Source: an uncultured Paracoccaceae bacterium
GTDB lineage: Bacteria > Pseudomonadota > Alphaproteobacteria > Rhodobacterales > Rhodobacteraceae
Length of the DNA stretch: 64,000 bases
Direction of reading: 5' to 3'
NCBI GenBank assembly: GCA_947495795.1
Contig: CANMAI010000006.1
Coordinates: forward strand, 186,001 to 250,000
The position numbers and the translations under genes were made by a program. This document shows positions 46,132-54,161 of this stretch, one piece after another (position 1 is the stretch's first letter; every line of letters begins with the position of its first letter). The notes below the pieces were generated by a model. It was not told where the DNA came from, made no database searches, and worked only from the letters and a program-made list of their open reading frames with translations.

Positions 46132-47520
46132 ATGACGGATGTTGAGACTGTGACCGAGGCCCCTGAAGAGCAGGGCGATGCCTATAAGATCAACGCGGCT
46201 ACGGTTGATGCCATTCTGGCGGCGGTGGAACTGGGTGCGCAGGACCGACTTGTGGCATTGCTGGAGCCTTTCCACGAGGCAGATATCGCCGATTTGCTGG
46301 AGCAGATCACGGCAAATGAACGGCATAAGTTGCTGGATGTGTGGGGTGCGGATCTGGATGGCTCTTTCCTCTCCGAGCTTGAGGAGGGGGTGCGCGACGA
46401 TATTCTGGAATATCTGGATGACCGCGTGCTGGCGACCGCCGTTTCCGAGATGGAGACGGATGATGTTGTGTATCTCGTCGAGGATCTGGATGAGGACCAG
46501 CAGGAGCGGGTGCTGGAGGCGCTGGACGATGCCGATCGTGTGGCGGTGGAAGCGTCGCTGCAATACGAGGAGGGCACGGCCGGGCGGCTGATGAGCCGTG
46601 AATTCGTGATCGCACCAAAGCACTGGAATGTGGGCGAGGCGATTGATTACATGCGCGCGCATGACGATCTGCCGGATAATTTCTACAAGGTCATTCTGGT
46701 GGATGCGCGGATGAAGCCGGTGGGGACGGTGCCGCTGGGCAAGATCATGAGCCATCCACGGACGGTGCCTTTGGAGATACTGGCGGATACGGACCCGCGG
46801 TTGATCCCGGTGGAGCAATCCTATGCGGATGTGGCCTACGCGTTCAATCAGTATCACATGATCAGCGCGCCGGTGGTGGATGCAGATGGCCGGGTGGTGG
46901 GTGTGATCACCATCGACGATGCGATGGATGTTCTTGAGGACGAGGCCGAGGAGGACATGAAGCGGCTTGCGGGGCTTGGCGACGAGGAGCTTTCCGACAG
47001 TGTGTGGGAAACGGCAAAGCTGCGTTTTCCCTGGTTGGCGGTGAACCTTGTGACGGCGATACTGGCCTCTCTGGTGATTGCGCAGTTCGAGGCTGTGATT
47101 GCGGCTTTGGTGGCTTTGGCGGTGCTGATGCCGATTGTCGCCTCGATGGGGGGGAATGGCGCGACGCAGACGCTGACGGTGGCGGTGCGGGCGCTGGCGA
47201 CGCGGGATCTGACCTCCTCCAACGCTTTGCGGATTGTGCGGCGCGAGGTGATGGTGGGGCTTTTGAACGGAGTGGTTTTTGCGGTGATCATAGGGATCGT
47301 GGGGCTCTTGTGGTTCGGCTCGCCCATGCTGGGGGTGGTGATCGGGGTGGCGATGGTGATCAACATGGTGGTGGCGGGGCTTGCGGGCATCCTTATTCCG
47401 ATGGGGCTGGAGCGGGCGGGGGCGGACCCGGCGCTCGCTTCAGGTGCGTTTGTGACGACGGTGACGGATGTGGTCGGGTTCTTTGCGTTTCTCGGGTTGG
47501 CGGCCGTGCTGTTGTTGTGA
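46132..47520 (+). CDS. mgtE: Magnesium transporter MgtE
   Basis: A 462-residue Mg channel. The acidic N domain (residues about 30-130), a CBS pair (about 135-265) and five C-terminal membrane helices (from about 285) are in the normal order. The pore segment GNGATQTLTVAVRALATRDL and the C-terminal GVVIGVAMVINMVVAGLAGI are family hallmarks. The frame is open upstream to 46021, but MTDVETVTEAPEEQGDAYK after GGGGGCGTT is the likely start. A GC-rich palindrome follows the gene. Confidence 0.94.
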   Translation: MTDVETVTEAPEEQGDAYKINAATVDAILAAVELGAQDRLVALLEPFHEADIADLLEQITANERHKLLDVWGADLDGSFLSELEEGVRDDILEYLDDRVLATAVSEMETDDVVYLVEDLDEDQQERVLEALDDADRVAVEASLQYEEGTAGRLMSREFVIAPKHWNVGEAIDYMRAHDDLPDNFYKVILVDARMKPVGTVPLGKIMSHPRTVPLEILADTDPRLIPVEQSYADVAYAFNQYHMISAPVVDADGRVVGVITIDDAMDVLEDEAEEDMKRLAGLGDEELSDSVWETAKLRFPWLAVNLVTAILASLVIAQFEAVIAALVALAVLMPIVASMGGNGATQTLTVAVRALATRDLTSSNALRIVRREVMVGLLNGVVFAVIIGIVGLLWFGSPMLGVVIGVAMVINMVVAGLAGILIPMGLERAGADPALASGAFVTTVTDVVGFFAFLGLAAVLLL

Positions 47521-47534
47521 CGGGCGCCGCACCT

Positions 47535-47595
47535 GCCCCTTTTTTCGGGGGCAGCGGCCCACCCGCCCACCCCCGCCGCCCCCGAAAAAAGGGGC
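47535..47595. repeat. GC-rich palindromic element, copy 1
   Basis: Perfect 18-bp inverted arms at 47535-47552 and 47578-47595 flank a 25-nt C-rich loop that contains GGCCCACCCGCCCACCCCC. It lies between the convergent mgtE and membrane-protein genes. The loop core is shared with copies at 53.57 kb and 55.43 kb, while the arms differ between copies. Function unknown; a bidirectional terminator or REP-like element is possible. Confidence 0.8.
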
Positions 47596-47621
47596 TTGGC
47601 GGTCGTGGGGACGTCTTTTTC

Positions 47622-48272
47622 CTACGGCTCGTTTCTGAGTTTGAGCCAGGCGACAAGGTGCAGAATGATGAAAGCCGGCACGGCGAATGCCGGGATGAGG
47701 GCCATCGGGAATTGCTGCATGAGGGTGGAGTCTGGCGCACCCGGCAAGGCCAGCGGCCGACTGGCATCCGAGAGGATCGCCGTGCCGAACGCGGCGACAA
47801 AATCGAGCATTCCGAAGAGGATCAGGAGGTAGGAGCTGCGCTTCCAATTGGGTGTGCGTCTGGCCACCTGGAGGGTAACGAAGGCTGCGACGAGGCCGAC
47901 GGCGAGATCGCCGAAGCCTGCGGGTGCCGCAAAGACGGCTGGCAGATCCCCAAGGCCCCAGAGGAAGAGAAAGCTTACCCCGATCACGCGCCAGGCCTGG
48001 GTGGCCGTGACAAGGGCAAGATCGAGCTGATGGACCCAGCTTCGAAGCGCAGGGAAGGTGCGGTATGCGCCGTAGAAGACAATGGCCGGTATCACCGCGG
48101 CGGCAAGCAAGGCGATGGGCGGAAGATCTGCGGGCGCCCTGAAGGAGCCGCGCGTGGCAAGAAAGGTGATGAGGCCGAACCAGATTGCAAGGATCGGAAT
48201 GATGATCAGAGATGCGCGGGCGGAGATGCCCCCGGGTGTTTTCATGCTGTTTTCTGCTGCAGGTTGAACCAT
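47622..48272 (-). CDS. Hypothetical integral membrane protein under MarR control
   Basis: A 216-residue protein with about six membrane segments (ASLIIIPILAIWFGLITFLA; IALLAAAVIPAIVFYGAYRT; WRVIGVSFLFLWGLGDLPAV; further pairs after). I do not recognise a family. The start chosen is the ATG at 48272, preceded by AAGGAG at the right distance. A GTG at 48302 lies inside the MarR operator palindrome and is unlikely. The operator just upstream matches the one at the MarR start, so the regulator probably represses both genes. The role may be in stress or solvent response. Confidence 0.75.
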   Translation of the reverse strand: MVQPAAENSMKTPGGISARASLIIIPILAIWFGLITFLATRGSFRAPADLPPIALLAAAVIPAIVFYGAYRTFPALRSWVHQLDLALVTATQAWRVIGVSFLFLWGLGDLPAVFAAPAGFGDLAVGLVAAFVTLQVARRTPNWKRSSYLLILFGMLDFVAAFGTAILSDASRPLALPGAPDSTLMQQFPMALIPAFAVPAFIILHLVAWLKLRNEP

Positions 48273-48288
48273 TTTGGTTTCTCCTTTT

Positions 48289-48304
48289 GAGTGTATATAC
48301 ACGT
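48289..48304. promoter_or_regulatory. MarR operator, upstream of the membrane-protein gene
   Basis: GTGTATATACACGT at 48291-48304 is identical to 14 of 16 bp of the palindrome at 48739-48754. It contains the perfect 12-bp palindrome GTGTATATACAC. It is 18 bp upstream of the AAGGAG-preceded start of the membrane-protein gene. Confidence 0.85.
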
Positions 48305-48326
48305 TTTGGGGCGAAGTTTACCGAGG

Positions 48327-48737
48327 TCAGAAAGCGCTTAACTGTTTGAGGAAATCGGCCAGATTTCCGTCGCCCAATCGGGCGATTGAGGCGTTTTGCG
48401 CTGCCTGCCAGCGGGGCAGTGCTTCCTCATAGAGCTGCTTGCCCGTATCGGACAGCCTGAGGGCCACGACCCGTTTATCTGCGGTCTCCGAAAGCTCCAC
48501 GATGCCTCTTTCCCGAAGCACCTGAATGTTGCGTGTGACGGTTGTGCGGTCGGCCCCCATGCGTTCGGCGAGCCTTGATGTTTCAACGGACCCATGCCCG
48601 GCCAACTGTGCCATGGCCGTGAACTGCTGTGCTGTGAGGCCCACCGGTTTCAGGGCCGCTTCCAGGTGACGGCCTGCTGAGCGTGCAGCGCGTTGGAGGT
48701 TGAATGTCAGGCAATTTTGAGGTGAGTCGGCTTTCAT
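48327..48737 (-). CDS. MarR-family transcriptional regulator
   Basis: A 136-residue winged-helix regulator. The recognition helix region is SRLAERMGADRTTVTRNIQV, followed by the wing (ETADKRVVALRLSDTGKQLY). A dimerising C-terminal helix follows (LADFLKQLSAF). I place the start at the ATG 48737, which directly adjoins the operator palindrome. There is no ribosome-binding site between them, so the transcript may be leaderless. A longer form could start at a GTG (48752) inside the palindrome. Matched palindromes upstream of itself and of the membrane-protein gene predict autorepression and control of that gene. Confidence 0.9.
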   Translation of the reverse strand: MKADSPQNCLTFNLQRAARSAGRHLEAALKPVGLTAQQFTAMAQLAGHGSVETSRLAERMGADRTTVTRNIQVLRERGIVELSETADKRVVALRLSDTGKQLYEEALPRWQAAQNASIARLGDGNLADFLKQLSAF

Positions 48738-48738
48738 A

Positions 48739-48754
48739 ACGTGTATATACACGT
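48739..48754. promoter_or_regulatory. MarR operator, at its own start
   Basis: A perfect 16-bp palindrome, ACGTGTATATACACGT, sits one base upstream of the MarR start codon. It matches the site at 48289-48304. Location at the start codon is typical of autorepression. Confidence 0.88.
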
Positions 48755-48823
48755 AAAATTCCGACCGTCAAAGGCAGTTTTACCACCGTCTGAGATGCGA
48801 GTTTCGCCCCGCGGCCAGATTTC

Positions 48824-50365
48824 TCAGAGTGACAACTCTATGAGGTAGGGGCCGCGTGTGGCTGTGGCTTTCAGAAAAGCCTCTGAGAAGGCCTCGGCAG
48901 TTGTCACCTTCTCTCCCGCAACGCCGTGGCCCTTGGCAAGTGCCACCCAGTCGAGCAGGGGCTCCTCGATATCGAACATGGTGCTGGCGTTGCGGCCGGG
49001 AGCGGTGACGCCGACATTCTGCAACTCTCCGTGGAGGATCTGGTAGCCGCGATTGGCGAAGACGATGGTGAGGACATCGAGGTTTTCGCGGGCCATCGTC
49101 CAGAGGCTTTGCAGGGTGTACATCGCCGAGCCATCGCCTGTGAGTGCGATGGTTTTGACATCGGGGCAGGCGATGGCAGCACCTGTGGCGATGGGCAGAC
49201 AGCCCCCGATGGCTCCGCCACAGGTTTGCAGGCCCGTGTGCTTGGCCGCATGACGGGTGAGGGGGCTGATAATGCGGCTGGCGGTGATGCTTTCATCCAC
49301 CAGAAGCGCGCCCTCGGGGAGGTGGGCAGCTATGATCGCGCCTGCGGCCTCAACCGTCAGGGGGCCGGTGGGTGCTTCGGGGATGTGGCGTTCGATGCGG
49401 CGGGGTTCGGCCTCGTCCGCGTTGAGTTCGGTTGCGAGGGCGTGGAGGGTCCATTCGATGTCCATCTCCGGGCCGCAAAGCTCCGTGATGGGGCAATCGG
49501 CGGGCTCTGGCGTGCTCGGCTTGCCGGGATAGGCGAAGAAAGCGATGGGGCGTTTGGCACCTAAGAGGATGAGATGCCTTGTGCCTTCGAGGAGTTCGAC
49601 AATGCCATCGACGGGGTAGGGGAGACGCTCGAAATCCACAGCGCCTTCGCCGCGATCGATGCGGGGGATGAAGAGATCCGCCATCAGGCGGCAGCCGGTA
49701 GCGGCCGCGATCTTGCCGGCGAGTTCAGCACCCTGACCGTGAAGGCCGCAGCCCGCGACGAGGAGGGCTGCTCCGGGCGCGCTGAGGGCCTTGGCTGTGG
49801 CCTTGATGGCAGCTTCGGACGGGCGGCGCAGGGGTGGAAGTGCCTGTGTGGGGGCGGCTTCCTTTGCGTCTTCCCACGCGGTGTTGGCAGGCAGCACGAG
49901 CGTGGCGATCTGGCCGTTTTGCGCGCGGGCGGCGGCGAGGGCTGCCGCGCCATCGGGTGCGACGGAGGGCGCATCGGGACTGGAGCGCACCCAGTGGGAG
50001 ACAGACCCTGTAATGCCCGCGACATCGCCCTTCAGGGGGCTGTCGTATTTCAGGTGATAGGTCGCGTGATCGCCCACGACATTCACAATGCCGCTGCCTG
50101 CCTTGCGTGCGTTATGGGCGTTGGCATAGGCGTTGCCGAAGCCCGGAGCGAGATGGAGAAGCGTGGCGGCGGGTTTGCCGGCCATGCGGTAATAGCCATC
50201 GGCAGCCCCCGTGGTGCCGCCTTCGAAAAGGCAGAGAACGCAGCGCATTTCGGGGTGTTTGTCGAGCGCTGCCACGAAGTGCATCTCGGATGTGCCGGGA
50301 TTGGCAAAGCAGGTATCGAGCCCGCCAGCCAGAAATGTTTTGACCAGTGTTTCCGCGCCGTTCAT
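48824..50365 (-). CDS. ThDP-dependent acetolactate-synthase-like enzyme
   Basis: A 513-residue thiamine diphosphate enzyme of the large AHAS/benzoylformate decarboxylase group. The N-terminal Pyr domain contains the catalytic Glu (CLFEGGTTGAADGYYRMAG). The C-terminal PP domain has the ThDP motif GDGSAMYTLQSLWTMARENL, then FANRGY. It is shorter than IlvB, and no small-subunit gene adjoins it, so it is probably a 2-oxo-acid decarboxylase or synthase of unknown specificity rather than the biosynthetic acetolactate synthase. GGGGAG precedes the ATG. Confidence 0.85.
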   Translation of the reverse strand: MNGAETLVKTFLAGGLDTCFANPGTSEMHFVAALDKHPEMRCVLCLFEGGTTGAADGYYRMAGKPAATLLHLAPGFGNAYANAHNARKAGSGIVNVVGDHATYHLKYDSPLKGDVAGITGSVSHWVRSSPDAPSVAPDGAAALAAARAQNGQIATLVLPANTAWEDAKEAAPTQALPPLRRPSEAAIKATAKALSAPGAALLVAGCGLHGQGAELAGKIAAATGCRLMADLFIPRIDRGEGAVDFERLPYPVDGIVELLEGTRHLILLGAKRPIAFFAYPGKPSTPEPADCPITELCGPEMDIEWTLHALATELNADEAEPRRIERHIPEAPTGPLTVEAAGAIIAAHLPEGALLVDESITASRIISPLTRHAAKHTGLQTCGGAIGGCLPIATGAAIACPDVKTIALTGDGSAMYTLQSLWTMARENLDVLTIVFANRGYQILHGELQNVGVTAPGRNASTMFDIEEPLLDWVALAKGHGVAGEKVTTAEAFSEAFLKATATRGPYLIELSL

Positions 50366-50494
50366 GAACTGCTCCCCGTGTTTTCCGGGAGGATGGACCA
50401 GAAATGCAGGGGCGAAAAGGGAAACCGGCGGAGGGTTTCTGATATTATTGAGCGGTGGGCTGGCGGATCGTGCTGAAGGGGACCGGGCGCGAGG

Positions 50495-50523
50495 GGCTGG
50501 CCCGCATCTGATGCGGGCCAGCC
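50495..50523 (-). terminator. Strong GC hairpin downstream of the GNAT gene
   Basis: A perfect 13-bp stem, GGCTGGCCCGCAT/ATGCGGGCCAGCC, has a 3-nt loop. It starts 9 bp after the acetyltransferase stop on the minus strand. There is no good T run on that side. It probably ends or protects that mRNA and lies 130 bp before the ThDP-enzyme start. Confidence 0.7.
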
Positions 50524-50531
50524 TGTTTTGG

Positions 50532-50999
50532 TCAATCGTCCGTCAGCGATTTCCAGAAGACGACCTTATCATCGCCTGCGGCCCAGAAATCGCGGATCCG
50601 CGCTTCTTCGGTATAGCCGTTCTTGCGGTAGAAGGCGCGGGTTTGCGCGAAGGCCTCGGTGCCCGACGTGTCTACCAGCAGGATGCGCTCTCCGCGCGCT
50701 TTCAAATGGGCTTCGAGGTGCTTTGTGATGGCACGGCCGCAGCCACCGCCTTGCCGTGTCGGCAGAACTGCGATTGCGAGCATGTTCCATGTGCCCTCTG
50801 CAAACGCCTCGGGCACCGCGTAGCAGAAGCCTATCGGGGTGCCGTCTGCCTCGCAGGTGAGCCAGATATCGGGGCTTTCTGCGTTCGAGAGATATCCGCT
50901 CAGCATGTCGGGTAGCATTTCGCCTGGGAAGAGCCCGGTGCCGTTCAGCACCTCTTGCAGGGCCGTGATATCCTGATGCTGTGTTGGTCTGATGATCAT
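50532..50999 (-). CDS. GNAT family N-acetyltransferase
   Basis: A 155-residue acetyltransferase. It begins MIIRPTQHQDITALQEVLNG. The acetyl-CoA motif lies in LAIAVLPTRQGGGCGRAITK (Q/R-x-x-G-x-G/A type), then RAFYRKNGYTEEARIRDFW. The substrate is unknown. The frame is open further upstream to 51119, but the ATG at 50999 is the family N-terminus. It stands alone. Confidence 0.88.
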   Translation of the reverse strand: MIIRPTQHQDITALQEVLNGTGLFPGEMLPDMLSGYLSNAESPDIWLTCEADGTPIGFCYAVPEAFAEGTWNMLAIAVLPTRQGGGCGRAITKHLEAHLKARGERILLVDTSGTEAFAQTRAFYRKNGYTEEARIRDFWAAGDDKVVFWKSLTDD

Positions 51000-51478
51000 T
51001 TCTTCGACTTTCTTCGTGTCGTCGTGCAGGGAAGCATGCGACGACGGGCGCAAGGCGCGTATCCGTGAGCGTGGTTTTGCGAGGTTTACGAGCCATGCTG
51101 AAAAATGGGCCTGCCGCATGATGCGGTGGCCTTGGTTGGCTTCGGTGCCCTGGCGTTCAGGGCCTCAGCGGTTTCCCGCAATCGTAAACATAAAATCTCC
51201 ATCGCCTGACTTGATCGCCAAGCATTCCGCATGAGTATCCGACTGGATGGATCTGCGCAAGTGGTGCGAGCGAGTGGAAATGGAATTCGGATAGGGCGTT
51301 GTGGCGCGATGTGGGATCGGGTAATCAAGGCTATGGTTGGCAGTCACCGAGGCGTCGCTGTCCCGCAAGGGAAGCTAAAGCTGCCAAAGCGTTCGACAGC
51401 ATTTGACAGATCAGTCCAGTGCCGCGTCGTCAAGCCAGCGACCAACGACATTTATGCGCGGCACGACGAGGACATGAC
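51000..51478. other. Intergenic region between the GNAT and DUF2087 genes
   Basis: 479 bp without a credible gene. Short open frames occur on both strands but none has a ribosome-binding site or family resemblance. The region separates divergent genes, so it likely holds both promoters. Confidence 0.4.
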
Positions 51479-52045
51479 ATGTCAAAAGAGCCGATCCCGC
51501 TGGTGGCAGCGGATATTTCTGTTTTTGCCCGCAGCCTGAAGCAGCAACTGCGGGAGGGTGAGGCCCTTCCTTCGCATCTCAGCCTGATGAACATGCTGGC
51601 CCGCGCGGCGGGGTTCCGGAATTATCAGCATATGCGGGCAGCACGTGCGGCGGAGGGGCGACTGGCCGTGGACGCGCTGCCGGAGGTTGCGGATTACCGG
51701 CTGGTGGAGCGGACGCTGAACCAGTTTGACGGGGCGGGGTGCTTGCTGCGCTGGCCCTCTCGGCGGCCGGTGCAGGAGCTGTGCCTTTGGGCGATGTGGG
51801 CGGTAGTGCCGCCTGCGAGACATCTGCAGGAGCGGGACGTGAATGCGGCATTGAATGCGGCGCATGTGTTCGGAGATGCGGCCTCGCTTCGCCGCAGCCT
51901 GTTCGGTATGGGGCTTGTGAGCCGCAAACGCGACGGTTCCGACTATCTGCGTGTTGAGAAATCGCCTCCCGTCGAGGCGCGAGAGGTGATCCGGCGGCTG
52001 AAGGCGCGGCGGCAGGCCACTGCTGTTCAGCGCCAGACAGCGTGA
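51479..52045 (+). CDS. DUF2087 domain protein
   Basis: A 188-residue protein. The N-terminal part (MSKEPIPLVAADISVFARSL; LMNMLARAAGFRNYQHMRAA) resembles a regulatory HTH-like helical region. The C-terminal 80 residues match DUF2087 (ERDVNAALNAAHVFGDAASL, RRSLFGMGLVSRKRDGSDYL). DUF2087 occurs in predicted transcriptional regulators. The ATG at 51479 is preferred to an upstream in-frame start at 51419. GFA follows after 9 bp. Confidence 0.8.
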   Translation: MSKEPIPLVAADISVFARSLKQQLREGEALPSHLSLMNMLARAAGFRNYQHMRAARAAEGRLAVDALPEVADYRLVERTLNQFDGAGCLLRWPSRRPVQELCLWAMWAVVPPARHLQERDVNAALNAAHVFGDAASLRRSLFGMGLVSRKRDGSDYLRVEKSPPVEAREVIRRLKARRQATAVQRQTA

Positions 52046-52054
52046 GGTATTATC

Positions 52055-52435
52055 ATGCACAAGGGATCATGCCTTTGCGGTGCCGTGCGGTTCGAGGTGG
52101 CGGGCGCATTGCCGAACCCCGTGGCCTGCCATTGCACGCGCTGCCGCAAATTTTCCGGCCACATCGAAGCTTCGACAGACGTGCCGAAGGCCAGCGTTGT
52201 GATCGAGGGGGAGGACAAAGTGACCTGGTTTGTCTCTTCCGAGAAGGTGCGGCGTGGGTTTTGCGCGATATGCGGTGCCTCCCTTTTCTTCGATCCACTG
52301 TTTCGCGATTGGATCGGCATCAGCATGGGGGCGTTTGACGGCTCTACCGGCACGAGACTTGCGCAGCATATCTTCGTTGCTGACAAGGGGGATTACTATG
52401 AGATTGCAGACGGGTTGCCTCAGAACGCGCAATAG
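52055..52435 (+). CDS. GFA-family (glutathione-dependent formaldehyde-activating-like) protein
   Basis: A 126-residue zinc protein. Cysteine pairs GSCLCGAV, CHCTRCRKFSG and CAICGASLF form the structural and catalytic zinc sites of the GFA family. The family namesake forms S-hydroxymethylglutathione, but most members are of unknown function. It lies 9 bp after the DUF2087 gene and is likely cotranscribed with it. Confidence 0.92.
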   Translation: MHKGSCLCGAVRFEVAGALPNPVACHCTRCRKFSGHIEASTDVPKASVVIEGEDKVTWFVSSEKVRRGFCAICGASLFFDPLFRDWIGISMGAFDGSTGTRLAQHIFVADKGDYYEIADGLPQNAQ

Positions 52436-52648
52436 CGCGTATTCGGAAAGTATCTCAATCGCCGGGACTGGCCCGGGCTTCGACGCCTTCGGGTTGGTAT
52501 AGCAGAACGGCGATGTATTGGCTGGGTTGAGCCACGGACACTGTGCGGGTGCGCACGGTTGGGTGCGCGAAGGCGGGCACGAAAGTAGATCTTGATTTCC
52601 GGCGGGCTGCGCCATCATCTGGGTGTACATTGAGATGGAGCCAAGCCT

Positions 52649-53554
52649 TTGACCCCTGTACCTGCGACGATTGACGAGACTGTGGAGATGTTGACGGAGG
52701 CGGATTACGTGTGCTCGCGCGCATTGGCGACGGTTGTGTTCCTGAGCCTGAAGCTTGGGCGGCCCCTGTTTCTGGAAGGTGAGGCGGGCGTGGGGAAGAC
52801 GGAGATTGCCAAGGCGCTGGCCGCCGGGCTGGGGCGGCGGCTGATCCGTTTGCAGTGCTATGAGGGGCTGGATGCGGGATCGGCGGTCTATGAATGGAAT
52901 TTTGCGGCTCAGATGGTGGCGATCAGGACGGCAGAGGCCGGGGCGGATCGGGGCGGATTGCGGGCGGAGTTGTTCTCGGACGACTATCTGATCCGGCGAC
53001 CGTTGTTGGAAGCGATGGAGCCGCAGGAGGGTGGCCCGCCTGTTTTGCTGATCGACGAGTTGGACCGGACGGATGAGCCATTCGAGGCGTTCCTTCTGGA
53101 GGCATTGAGTGATTTTCAGGTGACAATCCCTGAGCTGGGTACGGTAAAGGCGGCAGAACCGCCGATCGTGATCCTGACATCAAACCGGACGCGGGAGGTG
53201 CATGATGCGCTGAAGCGGCGGTGCCTTTATCATTGGGTGGATTACCCGAATTTCGAGCGGGAGATGGAGATTGTGAGCGCCCGCGCGCCGGAGGCCAAAG
53301 AGGTGCTGAGCCGCGAGGTGGTGGCGTTCGTTCAGAAGTTGCGGACGGAGGATCTTTTCAAGAAACCGGGTGTGGCCGAGACGATTGACTGGGCGAAGTG
53401 TCTGGTGGCACTGGACGCCATTCAGCTTTCGCCGCAGGTGATTGCGGACACTTTGGGGGCTATTTTGAAGTATCAGGACGATATTCAGAAAATTCAGGGC
53501 TCTGAAGCCGGGCGTATTCTGGAGGAAGCGCGGGCGGAACTGGCGCCGGTGTGA
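52649..53554 (+). CDS. MoxR-family AAA+ ATPase (CoxD-like)
   Basis: A 301-residue AAA+ ATPase. Walker A is GEAGVGKT (44-51), Walker B LLIDELDRTDEPFEAFLLEA, and sensor 1 is in ILTSNRTREVHDALKRR. MoxR proteins work with vWA proteins as metal-centre or complex maturation chaperones. In cox operons CoxD is needed to finish the Mo/Cu site of CO dehydrogenase. The start is a TTG after TGGAG: the family N-terminus (PATIDETVEML) lies just downstream and no ATG fits. A coxE-like vWA gene follows, separated by a small unknown gene. Confidence 0.92.
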   Translation: MTPVPATIDETVEMLTEADYVCSRALATVVFLSLKLGRPLFLEGEAGVGKTEIAKALAAGLGRRLIRLQCYEGLDAGSAVYEWNFAAQMVAIRTAEAGADRGGLRAELFSDDYLIRRPLLEAMEPQEGGPPVLLIDELDRTDEPFEAFLLEALSDFQVTIPELGTVKAAEPPIVILTSNRTREVHDALKRRCLYHWVDYPNFEREMEIVSARAPEAKEVLSREVVAFVQKLRTEDLFKKPGVAETIDWAKCLVALDAIQLSPQVIADTLGAILKYQDDIQKIQGSEAGRILEEARAELAPV

Positions 53555-53568
53555 TGGCGTGTGTTGGA

Positions 53569-53621
53569 AACGCCCCCATGGCGGTGGCCCACCCGCCCAC
53601 CCCCACCGCCACGGGGGCGTT
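53569..53621. repeat. GC-rich palindromic element, copy 2
   Basis: 19-bp arms at 53569-53587 and 53603-53621 with one mismatch flank a 15-nt loop CCCACCCGCCCACCC. The core is identical to that of copy 1. It starts 14 bp after the MoxR gene stop. The arms differ from copy 1 but pair with each other, so structure rather than arm sequence is conserved. Confidence 0.8.
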
Positions 53622-53831
53622 GTGCCTTGTTGGATAGTAAGGGTTTCCCCTGTGATAAAACTTCATACAGATGGCATCGCGTATCGTGAGCTTTGTGTAT
53701 TTATATAGGGACTGCACCGTATTGACGCGGCGAGGCCTGGGGTGATTTCGATGGGGGAAGCGTATCGGAACCGGTGTGGCGGAACCTCAGGGACAGGGAT
53801 GTGCTTGTAAGGTCAGAGGAGGGACCCGATC

Positions 53832-54152
53832 ATGATGCCAAATCCAGCAAGGATCGTAGGGCCCTATAAGGTAATTCTCATAACGCCGGTATCAAACCGT
53901 GCCCTATTGCCTGAGTTCGTAGAAGACTGGCTGAGAAATGGTGTTCCCTTGGTCTGCGTTTTTGGTTCGGATGCGCTGGAAGTAGAAGAAGAAATAGACT
54001 GGTTGTTAGTAGGTCGGCCAGATTTAACGGATGCTGAGTGCGAACGGCGCTACATAACGACAACCGCTCACGACAATGAGACGTTTGAGGAGGTTGCCGA
54101 ATTTGCAGAGACGTGGTCCGACGTTTGCGGCGTAAGCATAGTGCGCATTTAG
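53832..54152 (+). CDS. Small hypothetical protein between moxR and coxE-like genes
   Basis: A 106-residue protein of unknown family. It reads as an alpha/beta fold: strand KVILITPV, helix LPEFVEDWLRN, strand VPLVCVFGSD, an acidic segment (ALEVEEEIDWLLVG) and a late CGVSIVRI strand. Its codon use is AT-richer than that of the flanking cox-type genes. An AT-rich 190-bp leader precedes it. It interrupts the normal moxR-vWA adjacency, which suggests insertion. It is 9 bp before the vWA gene and has an AGGAGGG stretch upstream. Confidence 0.65.
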   Translation: MMPNPARIVGPYKVILITPVSNRALLPEFVEDWLRNGVPLVCVFGSDALEVEEEIDWLLVGRPDLTDAECERRYITTTAHDNETFEEVAEFAETWSDVCGVSIVRI

Positions 54153-54161
54153 GAGAGCAAT

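Noticed and set aside
47004-48290. 428-codon plus-strand frame across the mgtE end and the membrane-protein gene
   Set aside because: It runs through the mgtE coding region in another frame, then through the palindrome and the opposite-strand gene; Gly/Asp/Arg-rich low-complexity product.
48824-50365. Biosynthetic acetolactate synthase large subunit (ilvB)
   Set aside because: It is shorter than IlvB and no ilvH-type small-subunit gene is adjacent; kept as a ThDP enzyme of unknown specificity.
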